This document shows, piece after piece, positions 9,069 through 18,421 of a stretch of DNA of 64,000 nt. The DNA is from Jiangella alba (GTDB lineage Bacteria; Actinomycetota; Actinomycetes; Jiangellales; Jiangellaceae), in the NCBI RefSeq assembly GCF_900106035.1, contig NZ_FNUC01000003.1, forward strand, positions 1,853,501-1,917,500, read 5' to 3'. A program made the translations under genes and the position numbers. A model generated the notes under the pieces. The model made no database searches, was not told where the DNA came from, and saw nothing but the letters and a program-made list of their open reading frames with translations. The first letter of the stretch is position 1. Every line of letters begins with the position of its first letter.

Positions 9069-12000
9069 GTGACTGTGACCGTCGTACGGCCCCGGGACCG
9101 CTACACGGCGGCTCAGGGCCGGGTTCAGCTGACCGGCGTGCAGGCCCTGGCCCGGCTGCCGATCGAGCAGGCCCGCCGCGACCGCAACGCGGGCCTCGAC
9201 ACCGCCACCTTCGTCTCCGGCTACGAGGGCTCGCCGCTGGCCGGCTACGACCTCGAGCTGAACCGCATCCGCGAGCTGCTGGACGAGAACGCGGTGACGT
9301 TCGTGCCCGGGCTGAACGAGGAGGCGGCGGCGACGTCGGTGCAGGGCAGCCAGCTGGTCCCGACGGTCGACGGCGCGAGCCGGGACGGGGTGCTGGGCAT
9401 CTGGTACGGCAAGGCGCCGGGCCTGGACCGCGCCACCGACGCGCTGCGCCACGGCAACCTCATGGGCGCGCACCCGCGCGGCGGCGCGCTCGTGCTGGTC
9501 GGCGACGACCCGGCGGCGAAGTCGAGCAGCGTGCCGTGCGCGTCGGAGTTCGCCCTCGCCGACCTCGCGATGCCGTTCCTGTATCCGGCCGACAGCGCCG
9601 AGGTGCTGGAGTTGGGGCTGCACGCCGTCGAGCTGTCCCGGTCCAGCGGGCTGTGGGTGGGCCTGAAGATCGTGACGTCGGTGGCCGACGGCACCTCGAC
9701 CGTCGTGCTCGGCGACGACGGCCCGGCGCCGGTGCGCCCGGCCGGGTCGGGCCGGCACGTGCCGACGGCGCGGCTGCTGCAGCCGACGCTCGGCCCGCTC
9801 GAACGCGACCAGCTCACCACCCGGCTGCGGCTGGCCCGCGAGTACGCGCGGCTGAACGACCTCAACCGGACGGTCGGGCGCGGCCCGGCGGACCGCCTCG
9901 GCATCGTCGCGCCCGGGCGTACGTACCTCGACGTCGTCACGGCGCTGGAGAAGCTCGGCCTGCCCGCCGGCGCGCTCGAGGACAGCCCGGTGCGGCTGCT
10001 CAAGGTCGCCATGCCGTACCCGCTCGACGACGAGACCCTGCGCGAGTTCGCGGCCGGCCTCGACGAGGTGGTAGTCGTCGAGGAGAAGCGGTCCTTCCTG
10101 GCGACGGCGGTCAAGGAGGCGCTGTACGACCTCGACCACCGGCCGGTCGTGACGGGCAAGACCGACCCCGCCGGCGCAGAGCTGTTCCCGGCCTACGGCG
10201 AGCTCGACGTCGACCTCGTCACGGCCCGGCTCGCCCGCCGCCTCGCCGCGCACGGCCTGACCACCGCCGAGCCGGACCGCGACCCGTCGGCGGTGGCCGG
10301 TCGCACCCGGCTGCCGCTGCTGCGGCGCGCGCCGTACTTCTGCTCCGGCTGCCCGCACAACACGTCGACGAAGACGGTGGACGGCTCGCTGGTCGGCGCC
10401 GGCATCGGCTGCCACGCCATGGTCCTGCTGATGGACGAGGCGCAGGCCGGGACGGTCACCGGGCTGAGCCAGATGGGCGGCGAAGGGCTGCAGTGGATCG
10501 GCATGGCGCCGTTCGTCGACCGGGGGCACTACGTGCAGAACCTCGGCGACGGGACGTTCGACCACTCCGGTTCGCTGGCCATCCGGGCCGCCGTCGCGGC
10601 CGGCGTGAACCTCACCTACAAGCTGCTCTACAACTCCGCGGTCGCGATGACCGGCGGCCAGCGTCCCGCGGGCGGCATGAGCGTCGCCCAGGTGGTGGAC
10701 GTGCTCCGCGCCGAGGGCGTGGCGCGCGTCATCGTCACGACCGAGGACCCGGGCCGGCACCGGAGGCTGCCGCCCGGCGTCGCCGTCTGGGACCGGTCCC
10801 GCTTCGCCGAGGCCGAGCGGGTGCTGGCCGCCACGCCTGGCGTCACCGTCCTGCTGCACGACCAGGAGTGCGCCACCGAGCGGCGGCGCCGGCGCCGCCG
10901 CACGGCGTCCGATCAGCCCGAGACGCGGGTCGTCATCGACGAGCGCATCTGCGAGGGCTGCGGCGACTGCGGCCGCAAGTCCAACTGCCTGTCCGTGCAC
11001 CCGGTGGCCACCGAGTTCGGCCGGAAGACCGCCATCCACCAGGGCTCCTGCAACCTCGACTACAGCTGCCTGGAGGGCGACTGCCCGGCCTTCCTGACGG
11101 TGACGGTGCCCGCGGGCGCCCGCGGCCGTGCGGCGGCCGCCGGCATCGACGCGGCGGAGCTGCCCGACCCGGTCGTGGCGGGGGAGCGCGACGGGTTCGG
11201 CGTCCGGCTCGCCGGGGTCGGCGGCACCGGCGTCGTCACCGCGTCGCAGATCCTCGCCACCGCGGGCCTGCTGGCCGGCTGGAACGTCCGCTCCCTCGAC
11301 CAGACCGGGCTCGCCCAGAAGGGCGGCGCCGTGGTGTCCGACGTCCGGTTCCGGCGCGCGGGCGACGAGGCGAACAAGCTGGCCGCGGGGGAGTGCGACC
11401 TGTATCTCGGCTGCGACCTGCTGGTCGCCGCCGACCCGACGCACCTGGCCGTGGCCTCGCCCGAGCGCACCACCGCGGTGCTCTCCGTCGCCGAGCTGCC
11501 GACCGGCGCGATGGTCAGTGACGTCACCGTGACCTTCCCGGACGTCGGCGACCTGGCCGGACGGGTCGAGGCCGAGGCCCGGGCGACGCACCTGCTGGAC
11601 GCCCGCGAGCTCACCCTCGGGCTGTTCGGGGACGACCAGTACGCCAACCTGTTCGTCGTCGGCGCCGGGTTCCAGGCCGGCGGGCTGCCGCTGCCCGCCG
11701 CAGCCGTGGAGGAGGCGATCCGGCTCAACGGGGTGGCCGTCGAGGCGAACCTGCAGGCGTTCCGCCGCGGCCGCCAGTACGTCGTCGACCCCGAAGCCGT
11801 CACCGCGCTGGCCGGGCGGCGGCGGGCCGAGCCGGCCACCCTCGCCGACGTGGTGGCGCTGCGGGTGGCCGAGCTGACCGACTACCAGAACGCCGCCTAC
11901 GCCGCCGGGTACGAGGCGCGGGTCGAGCGGGTGCGCCGCGCCGAGGCGGCCGCCGACCCGCGGTCTGCCGTCCTCACCGAGACGGTGGCGCGGAACCTGC

Positions 12001-12461
12001 ACAAGCTGCTGGCCTACAAGGACGAGTACGAGGTCGCCCGGCTGGCGCTGCGGCCCGACGCCGGCGCGGAGATCGAGGAGCGGTTCGGTCCCGGCGCCCG
12101 GGCGGCGTGGAACCTGCACCCGCCGGTGCTGCGGGCGCTCGGCATGAAGCGCAAGCTGCGGCTGGGCCCGTGGTTCCGGGTGGTCTTCCGGGCGCTGCGG
12201 TCGCTGCGGGTCCTGCGCGGCACCCCGTTCGACCCGTTCGGCCGGGCGCACGTGCGCCGGGTCGAGCGGGAGCTGGTGCGCGAGTACCTCGCGGTGCTGG
12301 ACGAACTGGAGGCGCGGCTCGACGCCGGGTCGCTCGGGCAGGCCGTGCACGTGGCCGGCCTGCCCGACCTCGTGCGCGGCTACGAGGACGTCAAGCTGGC
12401 CAACGTCGAGCGGTACCGGGCCGAACTGGCGGAGGCGATGACGGCGTTCAGACGGCCTTGA
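9069..12461 (+). CDS. Indolepyruvate:ferredoxin oxidoreductase, fused alpha-beta type
   Basis: The protein has 1130 residues. GTG 9069 is chosen because GGAGG lies 9 bp upstream; an upstream in-frame ATG at 8967 falls inside the operator. The N-terminal two-thirds is a thiamine-pyrophosphate 2-oxoacid oxidoreductase module, with a TPP segment GDGTFDHSG near residue 494. Two cysteine clusters follow (CEGCGDCG at about 628 and CNLDYSC at about 661) that would hold 4Fe-4S clusters. The C-terminal part is the IorB/gamma-like domain (GVGGTGVVT). The enzyme converts aryl or branched-chain 2-oxoacids and CoA to acyl-CoA while reducing ferredoxin. The divergent Lrp gene fits amino-acid catabolism. 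The 3' end overlaps the convergent serine hydrolase gene by 14 bp. Confidence 0.88.
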   Translation: MTVTVVRPRDRYTAAQGRVQLTGVQALARLPIEQARRDRNAGLDTATFVSGYEGSPLAGYDLELNRIRELLDENAVTFVPGLNEEAAATSVQGSQLVPTVDGASRDGVLGIWYGKAPGLDRATDALRHGNLMGAHPRGGALVLVGDDPAAKSSSVPCASEFALADLAMPFLYPADSAEVLELGLHAVELSRSSGLWVGLKIVTSVADGTSTVVLGDDGPAPVRPAGSGRHVPTARLLQPTLGPLERDQLTTRLRLAREYARLNDLNRTVGRGPADRLGIVAPGRTYLDVVTALEKLGLPAGALEDSPVRLLKVAMPYPLDDETLREFAAGLDEVVVVEEKRSFLATAVKEALYDLDHRPVVTGKTDPAGAELFPAYGELDVDLVTARLARRLAAHGLTTAEPDRDPSAVAGRTRLPLLRRAPYFCSGCPHNTSTKTVDGSLVGAGIGCHAMVLLMDEAQAGTVTGLSQMGGEGLQWIGMAPFVDRGHYVQNLGDGTFDHSGSLAIRAAVAAGVNLTYKLLYNSAVAMTGGQRPAGGMSVAQVVDVLRAEGVARVIVTTEDPGRHRRLPPGVAVWDRSRFAEAERVLAATPGVTVLLHDQECATERRRRRRRTASDQPETRVVIDERICEGCGDCGRKSNCLSVHPVATEFGRKTAIHQGSCNLDYSCLEGDCPAFLTVTVPAGARGRAAAAGIDAAELPDPVVAGERDGFGVRLAGVGGTGVVTASQILATAGLLAGWNVRSLDQTGLAQKGGAVVSDVRFRRAGDEANKLAAGECDLYLGCDLLVAADPTHLAVASPERTTAVLSVAELPTGAMVSDVTVTFPDVGDLAGRVEAEARATHLLDARELTLGLFGDDQYANLFVVGAGFQAGGLPLPAAAVEEAIRLNGVAVEANLQAFRRGRQYVVDPEAVTALAGRRRAEPATLADVVALRVAELTDYQNAAYAAGYEARVERVRRAEAAADPRSAVLTETVARNLHKLLAYKDEYEVARLALRPDAGAEIEERFGPGARAAWNLHPPVLRALGMKRKLRLGPWFRVVFRALRSLRVLRGTPFDPFGRAHVRRVERELVREYLAVLDELEARLDAGSLGQAVHVAGLPDLVRGYEDVKLANVERYRAELAEAMTAFRRP

Positions 12462-13554
12462 TCAGGTTGTCGCCCATCGAGAACGCGATCTGGCCGATGC
12501 GGGCGTGGTCGTGCAGGCGGCGGGTCACGTAGCCCACGGCGTGGTCGTTGCCGAACGACCAGTAACCGGCCGAACCGCCGAGCCCGCCCATGCCGATGAA
12601 GTTCTCGGTGCGGAACATGCCGAGCGTCCAGTTCACCCGCTCCTGCACGGTCTGGTCGACGTCGGTGACCTGGGTGGTGACGAACTCGGCGTGCAGCTTC
12701 TCGCCGAGCAGCTCGCGCAGTGGGCCGTCGGGGTCGGTGACCGTGGCGTAGAAGCCGGCCAGCGCCCGCGCCGACGTGTGCAGGTTGATGGCGGCGAAGG
12801 TCGACTGCCGGAACGCCGTCGAGTTGATGCGCCCCATGTCCATGGCGCCGTGCGGCCGCGACAGCGCGCGGTCGTAGGTGGGGCAGACGTCCGTCAGCAT
12901 CTGGGCCGCGCCGCCGGGCAGCCCGTGCTCCAGCTCGGCCACCCGCGGCAGCTCGCTGGTGGGGACGCCGAACCAGGCGTCCATGCCCAGCGCCGGCCGG
13001 GCGACGTCGTTGAACCAGTGCCCGAGCGGCCGGCCGGTGGCGGCGCGCAGCAGGCCGTCGAGCAGGTGCCCGTAGGTGAGCGCGTGCTCGGCCAGCACGG
13101 TGCCGGGCGGCGTCTCGGGCGGGGCGGCGGCGAGGACCTCGCGCAGCGCCTCCTCGTCGACGAGGTCGACGGTCTCGGCGGCGGGCGGGAAGGCCGGCTG
13201 TCCGGCGCGGTGCGTCAGCACGTCGCGCACCGTCGTGCGGTCCTTGCCGGAGCGCCCGTACTCGGGCCAGTAGGCCGCGACCGGCCGGTCCAGCTCCAGG
13301 GCGCCCGTGGCCGCGGCGGTCAGCGTGGCCAGCGCGGCGAACGGCTTCGAGGTCGAGTAGGTGTGCGCCAGGGTGTCAGGGGTCCAGGGCCGCGTCCGTT
13401 CGGCGTCGCTCCAGCCGGCGGTGAGGTTGACGACCTCGGTGCCGCCCGACCAGATCGACAGGCCCGCGCCGGTCTCCTGTCTGTCGGCGACGAACCTGCT
13501 CAGCAGCTCGGTGACGCCGTCGTAGCCGTCGCCGGCGAATCCCTGGACCGACAT
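12448..13554 (-). CDS. Serine hydrolase of the beta-lactamase / EstB family
   Basis: The protein has 368 residues without a clear signal peptide. The S-x-x-K catalytic motif is STSK at residues 67-70, and YGHL near residue 155 is the probable second catalytic tyrosine motif. These place it in the class-C beta-lactamase/esterase family, which includes esterases, D-aminopeptidases and amide hydrolases. The ATG start has GAGGAGG upstream. The promoter region holds a TGTAATC-type operator 19 bp from the start, so it belongs to the TetR regulon described here. Its natural bond (ester or amide) cannot be decided from sequence. Confidence 0.85.
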   Translation of the reverse strand: MSVQGFAGDGYDGVTELLSRFVADRQETGAGLSIWSGGTEVVNLTAGWSDAERTRPWTPDTLAHTYSTSKPFAALATLTAAATGALELDRPVAAYWPEYGRSGKDRTTVRDVLTHRAGQPAFPPAAETVDLVDEEALREVLAAAPPETPPGTVLAEHALTYGHLLDGLLRAATGRPLGHWFNDVARPALGMDAWFGVPTSELPRVAELEHGLPGGAAQMLTDVCPTYDRALSRPHGAMDMGRINSTAFRQSTFAAINLHTSARALAGFYATVTDPDGPLRELLGEKLHAEFVTTQVTDVDQTVQERVNWTLGMFRTENFIGMGGLGGSAGYWSFGNDHAVGYVTRRLHDHARIGQIAFSMGDNLIKAV

Positions 13555-13573
13555 GTGCCCTCCTCGCTGGCCG

Positions 13574-13588
13574 TGTAATCAAATTACA
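13574..13588. promoter_or_regulatory. TetR-regulon operator, copy 1
   Basis: The site reads TGTAATCAAATTACA, with 6-bp perfect arms. It lies just upstream of the minus-strand serine hydrolase start. The centre-to-centre distance to copy 2 is 48 bp. One of five matches to TGTAATCnGATTACA in the window; the AT-rich motif stands out against the high-GC background. Confidence 0.8.
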
Positions 13589-13621
13589 GTCTGGCACCTC
13601 TGGTGCCGTCCCGCCAGCCTA

Positions 13622-13636
13622 TGTAATCTGATTACA
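13622..13636. promoter_or_regulatory. TetR-regulon operator, copy 2
   Basis: The site reads TGTAATCTGATTACA, a perfect 7-1-7 palindrome. It lies 31 bp upstream of the NTF2-like gene that heads a five-gene operon. Copies 1 and 2 divide the divergent promoter region between the serine hydrolase and this operon. Confidence 0.82.
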
Positions 13637-13666
13637 CGAGTCGTTTCGACCGGAAGGGGAAGGCAC

Positions 13667-14230
13667 GTGCAGAACCAGGCAGCCGGGCAGGCCGACGACG
13701 TGGAGCAGCTGCTGAAGCTGCACCGCGACTGGTACTTCTCCAACTTCGAGATCAACATCCCGCTGATGCGGACCATCTTCCCGCCGAAGCGCGACCAGTT
13801 CCTCATGCTCAACCTCAACGACCACCCGTACTTCGGCGTCGACGACCTCGACGCGCTGTGGTCGTTCTACGCGCGCACCGACCGCTGGGGCCTGTGCGAG
13901 GACCACGTCATGCGCGTCGACGTCGCCGGCGACATGGGCTACATCGTGTCGGAGGGCATCTACCCGTCCTGGGTGATCAAGGACCACGACGGCAACCCGC
14001 TGCCCGAGGAGGTCGACGCGACCTTCCGGTACCGCTCCACCGAGGTCTACAAGCGCGACGACGGCGAGGGCGGGCGCGAGTGGAAGATGTGGCACTTCCA
14101 CTGCTCGACCCGGCCCGACGACGACGCCGTCCCCGACGCGAAGACCGCCGCCGACACCTCGCGTCAGCGCGGCCTCGGCAACACGCCCTACAGCCAGGGA
14201 ACCCTCGTCGAGTACTCAGGGGGTGTGTGA
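13667..14230 (+). CDS. NTF2-like (SnoaL-type fold) protein A
   Basis: The protein has 187 residues. GTG 13667 is chosen because GGAAGGGGAAGG precedes it; the longer reading frame runs through the operators. The cone-shaped NTF2-like fold is inferred from an N-terminal helix with HRDWYFSNF, alternating strands and a C-terminal K-x-W-H-F-H segment. A paralog at 28110 is about 65-70% identical by eye, and both come first after an operator. NTF2-like proteins act as isomerases, hydrolases or ring-hydroxylase small subunits, so the role is undecided. The last four codons and the stop lie inside the left end of the inverted-repeat element at 14216, so the natural C-terminus has been replaced. Confidence 0.82.
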   Translation: MQNQAAGQADDVEQLLKLHRDWYFSNFEINIPLMRTIFPPKRDQFLMLNLNDHPYFGVDDLDALWSFYARTDRWGLCEDHVMRVDVAGDMGYIVSEGIYPSWVIKDHDGNPLPEEVDATFRYRSTEVYKRDDGEGGREWKMWHFHCSTRPDDDAVPDAKTAADTSRQRGLGNTPYSQGTLVEYSGGV

Positions 14231-14382
14231 TGGATCTTCGGCGGCGCGGATCGGCGCTCAGACGCCGACCAGCTGCGTTGTCGTCGTCGTCCGATGGCTC
14301 CGCATCGACCTCCTTCTCCGCCTTGCTGGACCGACGACTGGACGCCGCCCGCATCCACCAATATCCATCACACACCCCCTGA
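14216..14382. mobile_element. MITE-like element with perfect 20-bp terminal inverted repeats
   Basis: TCAGGGGGTGTGTGATGGAT at 14216-14235 is repeated exactly, in inverted orientation, at 14363-14382. The next 35-40 bp on each side also pair imperfectly, so the 167-bp unit could fold into one long hairpin. No convincing reading frame is inside. It supplies the stop codon of the upstream NTF2-like gene and ends 2 bp before the next gene. No target-site duplication is obvious. A structured RNA is an alternative, but perfect termini with diverged interiors suit a non-autonomous transposable element better. Confidence 0.55.
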
Positions 14383-14384
14383 CC

Positions 14385-15761
14385 GTGTCCGACGCGACGC
14401 GGTGCGACCTGCTGCTGACCGGCGGCGCCGTCGTCACCATGGACGCCGCGACCGGCGTGGTCGAGGACGGCGCGGTCGCCGTGCTCGGCGACCGGGTGAG
14501 CGCCGTCGGGACCGCCGCCGAGCTGGCCGGGCTGCGGGCCGCGCGCACCGTCGACTGCCGCGGCACGGCGGTGCTGCCGGGCCTCGTCGACACCCACACG
14601 CACCTCTACCAGGGCCTGGCCCGCAGCCTCGGCGAGGGGATGCCGCTGTGGTCCTGGCTGGCCGATTTCATGTGGCCCTACGCCGCGGCGCTGACCCGGG
14701 AGGACGCCCGGGTGGCGGCGCTGCTCGGCGCGGTCGAGGCGGCCCGGGCCGGTACGACGGCGCTGCTGGACCACCACTACGCCCCGGCCGACCCGGAGAC
14801 CGTGCTCGCCGTCGCCGCGGCCGTCGAGGCCGTGGGGCTGCGGGGTGTCGTCGCCCGCGGCATGGCGGGCACGCCCAGCGCGGTGGCCCGCGACCACGGG
14901 CTCGACGGCGGCCTGTTCGCGCACTCCACGGCCACCGAGCTGGAGCTGACCCGCGCGTGCGTCGCCGCCCGGCCGCCGGGTAGCCGCGTCGAGGTGTGGC
15001 CCGGCCCGCACAACGTCACGTACGCCGACCAGGAGCTGCTGCGCGGGTCTGCCGCGCTCGCCCGCGAGCTGGGGACGGGCTGGCACGCGCACTGCGCGTC
15101 GACGCCGCGCGACCCCGAGGTGTACCGCGGCGCCTACGGCACCACGCCGGTCGCCTGGCTGCACGAGTGGGGCCTGCTCGGCCCGCGCACGACGCTCGCC
15201 CACGGCATCCACCTCAGCGACGCCGAGGTGCGCATGGTGGGCGAGACCGGCACCGCGGTGGCGCACTGCCCGGTGTCGAACCAGTACGGCGCCGACGGCG
15301 TCCTGCGGCTGCGCGAGCTGCGCGCGGCAGGCGCGGTCGTCGCGCTGGGCACCGACGGCGCGGCCTACAACCACCGTCAGGACCTGTTCGAGTGCATGAA
15401 GCAGGCGGTGCTGGTGCAGCGGCTGCACCGGCTCGACCCGGACGCGTCGCGCAGCGGCGAGGCGCTGGCGCTCGCGACCCGCGAGGGCGCCCGCCTGCTC
15501 GGCGTCGACGCGGGCGTCCTGGCGCCCGGGCGGCTGGCTGACGTCACCGTCGTCGGGCTCGGCGCGCCGCACCTGACGCCGCACCACGACGTCGGGGCCG
15601 CGCTCGTGTACGCGGCCCGCGGCTCGGACGTGCGCATGACGATCGTCGGCGGCGAGGTCGTCGTCGAGGACGGCCGCTGCGTGCGGGTGGACGAGGACGC
15701 GATCGTCGCGGAGGCGCTGGACCGGGCCCGGGCCGTGGCGCGCCGGGCCGGGATCGTCTGA
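14385..15761 (+). CDS. Amidohydrolase, deaminase type (TrzA/AtzA/SsnA-like)
   Basis: The protein has 458 residues. The start is GTG 14385, right after the inverted-repeat element, and no ribosome binding site is visible. The metal-dependent amidohydrolase motifs are HTHLYQG (first His pair), HAHC, LAHGIHL and GTDGAA (metal Asp). These match the subgroup of aminohydrolases that deaminate or dechlorinate N-heterocycles (guanine, 8-oxoguanine, S-adenosylhomocysteine, s-triazines). It is the second gene of the operator-copy-2 operon. The inserted element may have removed its original ribosome binding site or translational coupling. Confidence 0.85.
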   Translation: MSDATRCDLLLTGGAVVTMDAATGVVEDGAVAVLGDRVSAVGTAAELAGLRAARTVDCRGTAVLPGLVDTHTHLYQGLARSLGEGMPLWSWLADFMWPYAAALTREDARVAALLGAVEAARAGTTALLDHHYAPADPETVLAVAAAVEAVGLRGVVARGMAGTPSAVARDHGLDGGLFAHSTATELELTRACVAARPPGSRVEVWPGPHNVTYADQELLRGSAALARELGTGWHAHCASTPRDPEVYRGAYGTTPVAWLHEWGLLGPRTTLAHGIHLSDAEVRMVGETGTAVAHCPVSNQYGADGVLRLRELRAAGAVVALGTDGAAYNHRQDLFECMKQAVLVQRLHRLDPDASRSGEALALATREGARLLGVDAGVLAPGRLADVTVVGLGAPHLTPHHDVGAALVYAARGSDVRMTIVGGEVVVEDGRCVRVDEDAIVAEALDRARAVARRAGIV

Positions 15762-15773
15762 GAAGGGACCGAG

Positions 15774-17060
15774 ATGAGCCGAGCCGACGCCGTCCTGGCC
15801 ATGACCGCGGACCGCCGCGACCTGCACGCCCACGCCGAGCCGGGGTGGTGCGAGGTGCGCACGGCGTCGCTCGTGGCCCGCCGGCTGGCCGGCCTCGGCT
15901 ACGCCGTGCGGGTCGGGCGCGAGGTGGTGGCCGCGGACCGGCCCGGCCTGCCGCCCGCCGCGGAGCTGGCCGCGGCGTACGACCGGGCGCTGGCCGCCGG
16001 CGCCGACCCGGAGTACGCCGCGCTCGTCCGCGACGGGTTCACCGGCGTGGTGGCCACGCTGGCGACCGGGCGGCCGGGACCGGTCGTGGCGCTGCGCTTC
16101 GACATCGACGCGAACTACGGGCACGAGTCGGCCGACCCCGCGCACCCCGCCGAGCGCGACGGCTACCGCTCCCGCGTCGACGGCGTGCACCACAGCTGCG
16201 GCCACGACGCGCACACCGCCATCGGGCTTGCGGTGGCGCACGAGCTGGCGGCCGCCGGCGGGCCGTCCGCCGGCGAGGTGCGGCTGATCTTCCAGCCCGC
16301 GGAGGAGGGCCTGCGCGGCGGCCCGGCGATGGTCGCGGCGGGTGTCGCCGACGGCGTCGACGTGCTGCTCGGCTGCCACATCGGCGTGCAGGCCCGCGAG
16401 ACCGGCGAGGTGGTGGCCGGCTACCGGCGCATCCTCGCCAGCCACAAGTTCGACGTGCGCTTCCGCGGCCGCAACGCCCACGCGGGCATCTCGCCGCACG
16501 AGGGCCGCAACGCGGTCCAGGCCGCCGCGATCGCCGTCCAGAACCTGCTGGCGATCAGCCGCCACGGCGACGGCGAGACCCGGGTCAACGTCGGCACGAT
16601 CGAGGGCGGCGAGACCCGCAACTCGGTGCCGGCGCACGCCCTGCTGCGGTGCGAGGTCCGCGCCGACGACAACGCCATCCTGGGCTACCTGTGCGACCGG
16701 GTCGAGGAGGTCGTGCGCGGGGCCGCCGCCGTCACCGGCGTCGAGGCCCGGGTCGAGACCGCCGGCGGAGCGGCGGGCGCGGACAGCACGCCGGAACTGG
16801 CTGCCGTGGTGGGCCGGGTCGCGGCCGGCGTGCACGGCGTCACTCGGGTGCGCGACACCGCCGACTTCAAGGGCAGCGACGACATGAGCAGCTTCATGAA
16901 CGCCGTCCAGGACGCCGGCGGCCGGGCCGTCTACTTCGGGCTCGGGTCGCGCCTCGGCGACGTGCACCACGCGCCGGGCTTCGACGTCGACGACGACGCG
17001 CTGGTCATCGGCCGCGACGTGTTCCTCGGCTGCCTGCGCGAGCTGGGCGTGCTCGGGTGA
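15774..17060 (+). CDS. M20-family amidohydrolase (AbgB/aminoacylase-like)
   Basis: The protein has 428 residues. Metal-site motifs of the M20 peptidase family are HSCGHDAH, PAEEG (catalytic and metal Glu pair) and a late HHAPGFDVDD. The sub-family resembles p-aminobenzoyl-glutamate hydrolase and IAA-amino-acid hydrolases, which cleave N-acyl amides. The ATG start has AGAAGGGA upstream. It lies 12 bp after the deaminase-type gene and overlaps the next gene by GTGA. In this context it probably cleaves an acyclic amide released by the ring-opening enzymes. Confidence 0.85.
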   Translation: MSRADAVLAMTADRRDLHAHAEPGWCEVRTASLVARRLAGLGYAVRVGREVVAADRPGLPPAAELAAAYDRALAAGADPEYAALVRDGFTGVVATLATGRPGPVVALRFDIDANYGHESADPAHPAERDGYRSRVDGVHHSCGHDAHTAIGLAVAHELAAAGGPSAGEVRLIFQPAEEGLRGGPAMVAAGVADGVDVLLGCHIGVQARETGEVVAGYRRILASHKFDVRFRGRNAHAGISPHEGRNAVQAAAIAVQNLLAISRHGDGETRVNVGTIEGGETRNSVPAHALLRCEVRADDNAILGYLCDRVEEVVRGAAAVTGVEARVETAGGAAGADSTPELAAVVGRVAAGVHGVTRVRDTADFKGSDDMSSFMNAVQDAGGRAVYFGLGSRLGDVHHAPGFDVDDDALVIGRDVFLGCLRELGVLG

Positions 17061-18421
17061 GCGCCGACGTCGTCTTCCGCGGCGCCACGACGGTGCTGCC
17101 CGGCGGGACGGCGCTCGCGGACGTCGCCGTGACCGGCGGTGTCATCGCGGCGGTGGGCGGGCCGGGCACGCTGAGCGCCGCCGAGGTCGTCGACGTCCGC
17201 GGCCGCGTCCTGCTGCCCGGCGCCGTCGACGTCCACGTGCACTTCCGCCAGCCGGGGTTCGAGCACAAGGAGGACTTCGGCACCGGCAGCGCCGCGGCCG
17301 CCTGCGGCGGCGTCACCACGGTCTGCGACATGCCGAACACGCACCCGCCGGTGACGAGCGCCGGGCGGTTCCGGGCCAAGCGCGACCTCGTGCGCGGCAC
17401 ATCGCACGTGGACTACGGGCTGTGGGCCGGCGGCACCGACGTCGCCGAGCTGGCGGCGATGGCCGGGCTCGGCGCCGTCGGGGTCAAGGTCTACCTGAAC
17501 CGGTCACACCGTGACGACGACCCGTACACCGACGAGCTGTCGACGCCGGACGACGACACCCTGCGGGCGGTGTTCCGGGCCTGCGCGGAGCGGGCGGTGC
17601 CGGTCGCGGTGCACGTCGCGGACCACGAGCGGGAGGTGGCGCTGCGGGCGGAACTGCGTGCGGCCGGGACGGCCGACGCGCGGCTGGTGTGCCGGTCGTA
17701 CCGGGGCGACGGCGTCCTGGCCGCGCTCGCCCGGGTGCTGGCGGCCGCGGCCGACACCGGCTGCCGCGTCCACATCGCGCACGCGTCGCTCGCTCCGGTC
17801 GCCGCGCTCGACCTGATCGCCGCCGCCCGCCGCTCCGGCGTCCGCGTCACCGCCGAGTGCGGCCCGCCCGCGCTGCTCGAGGACGACCTCGCCCGCCTCG
17901 GCGTCCTCGGGGTGCCGTTCGCGTTCCCGGCCTCGGAGGCCGAGACGTACTGGGCCGCGCTCGCCGACGGGCGGGTCGACCTGGTGGCCACCGACCACGC
18001 GCCGCACTCCCAGGCGGACAAGGCGGCCGGCCGCGACGACCTGTGGGCGGCGCCGCCGGGCTACCCGGGCGTCGAGACCGTCCTGCCGTTGCTGGTCGAC
18101 GCGGTGCTGGCCGGGCGGCTGAGCTGGTCGCGGCTGGCCGCGCTGACCAGCGCCGCGCCCGCCCGGCTGGGCGGCCTGGCCGGCAAGGGCGCGATCGAGC
18201 GCGGCCGCGACGCCGACCTCGTCGTCGTCGACCCCGCCGCCACCACGACCGTCGACGCGGCCCGGCTGCACAGCCGCGCGGGCTGGTCGCCGTTCGACGG
18301 CCGCCGCCTGGCCGGCGCGGTCGTCGCCACCTACCTGCGCGGCCGTGAGATCGCCCGCGGCGGCGAGCTGCTGCCCGGCGCGCCGGCCGGGCGGTTCCTG
18401 ACACCCGGAGGACGCGCGTGA
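17057..18421 (+). CDS. Cyclic amidohydrolase (dihydroorotase/allantoinase family), first copy
   Basis: The protein has 454 residues. The family motif DVHVHFRQPG carries the metal-binding His at about 60 and 62. GVKVYLN near residue 145 has the lysine expected to be carbamylated, and TDHAPHS gives the last metal ligand. The family hydrolyses cyclic ureides and imides (dihydroorotate, allantoin, hydantoin, dihydropyrimidine). It starts with GTG in a GTGA overlap and is followed by the monooxygenase, again with GTGA. A biosynthetic PyrC role is unlikely given the catabolic neighbours. Confidence 0.87.
   Translation: MSADVVFRGATTVLPGGTALADVAVTGGVIAAVGGPGTLSAAEVVDVRGRVLLPGAVDVHVHFRQPGFEHKEDFGTGSAAAACGGVTTVCDMPNTHPPVTSAGRFRAKRDLVRGTSHVDYGLWAGGTDVAELAAMAGLGAVGVKVYLNRSHRDDDPYTDELSTPDDDTLRAVFRACAERAVPVAVHVADHEREVALRAELRAAGTADARLVCRSYRGDGVLAALARVLAAAADTGCRVHIAHASLAPVAALDLIAAARRSGVRVTAECGPPALLEDDLARLGVLGVPFAFPASEAETYWAALADGRVDLVATDHAPHSQADKAAGRDDLWAAPPGYPGVETVLPLLVDAVLAGRLSWSRLAALTSAAPARLGGLAGKGAIERGRDADLVVVDPAATTTVDAARLHSRAGWSPFDGRRLAGAVVATYLRGREIARGGELLPGAPAGRFLTPGGRA

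Noticed and set aside
8919-12350. 1143-residue minus-strand frame over the indolepyruvate oxidoreductase
   Set aside because: An antisense shadow; the plus strand carries TPP and 4Fe-4S motifs.
14223-14384. 54-residue N-terminal extension of the amidohydrolase
   Set aside because: It is encoded entirely by the inverted-repeat element and has no amidohydrolase features; GTG 14385 gives the normal family start.
13977-16970. 997-residue minus-strand frame over the first island operon
   Set aside because: Shadow of three plus-strand genes with clear metal-site motifs; no start context and no family resemblance.
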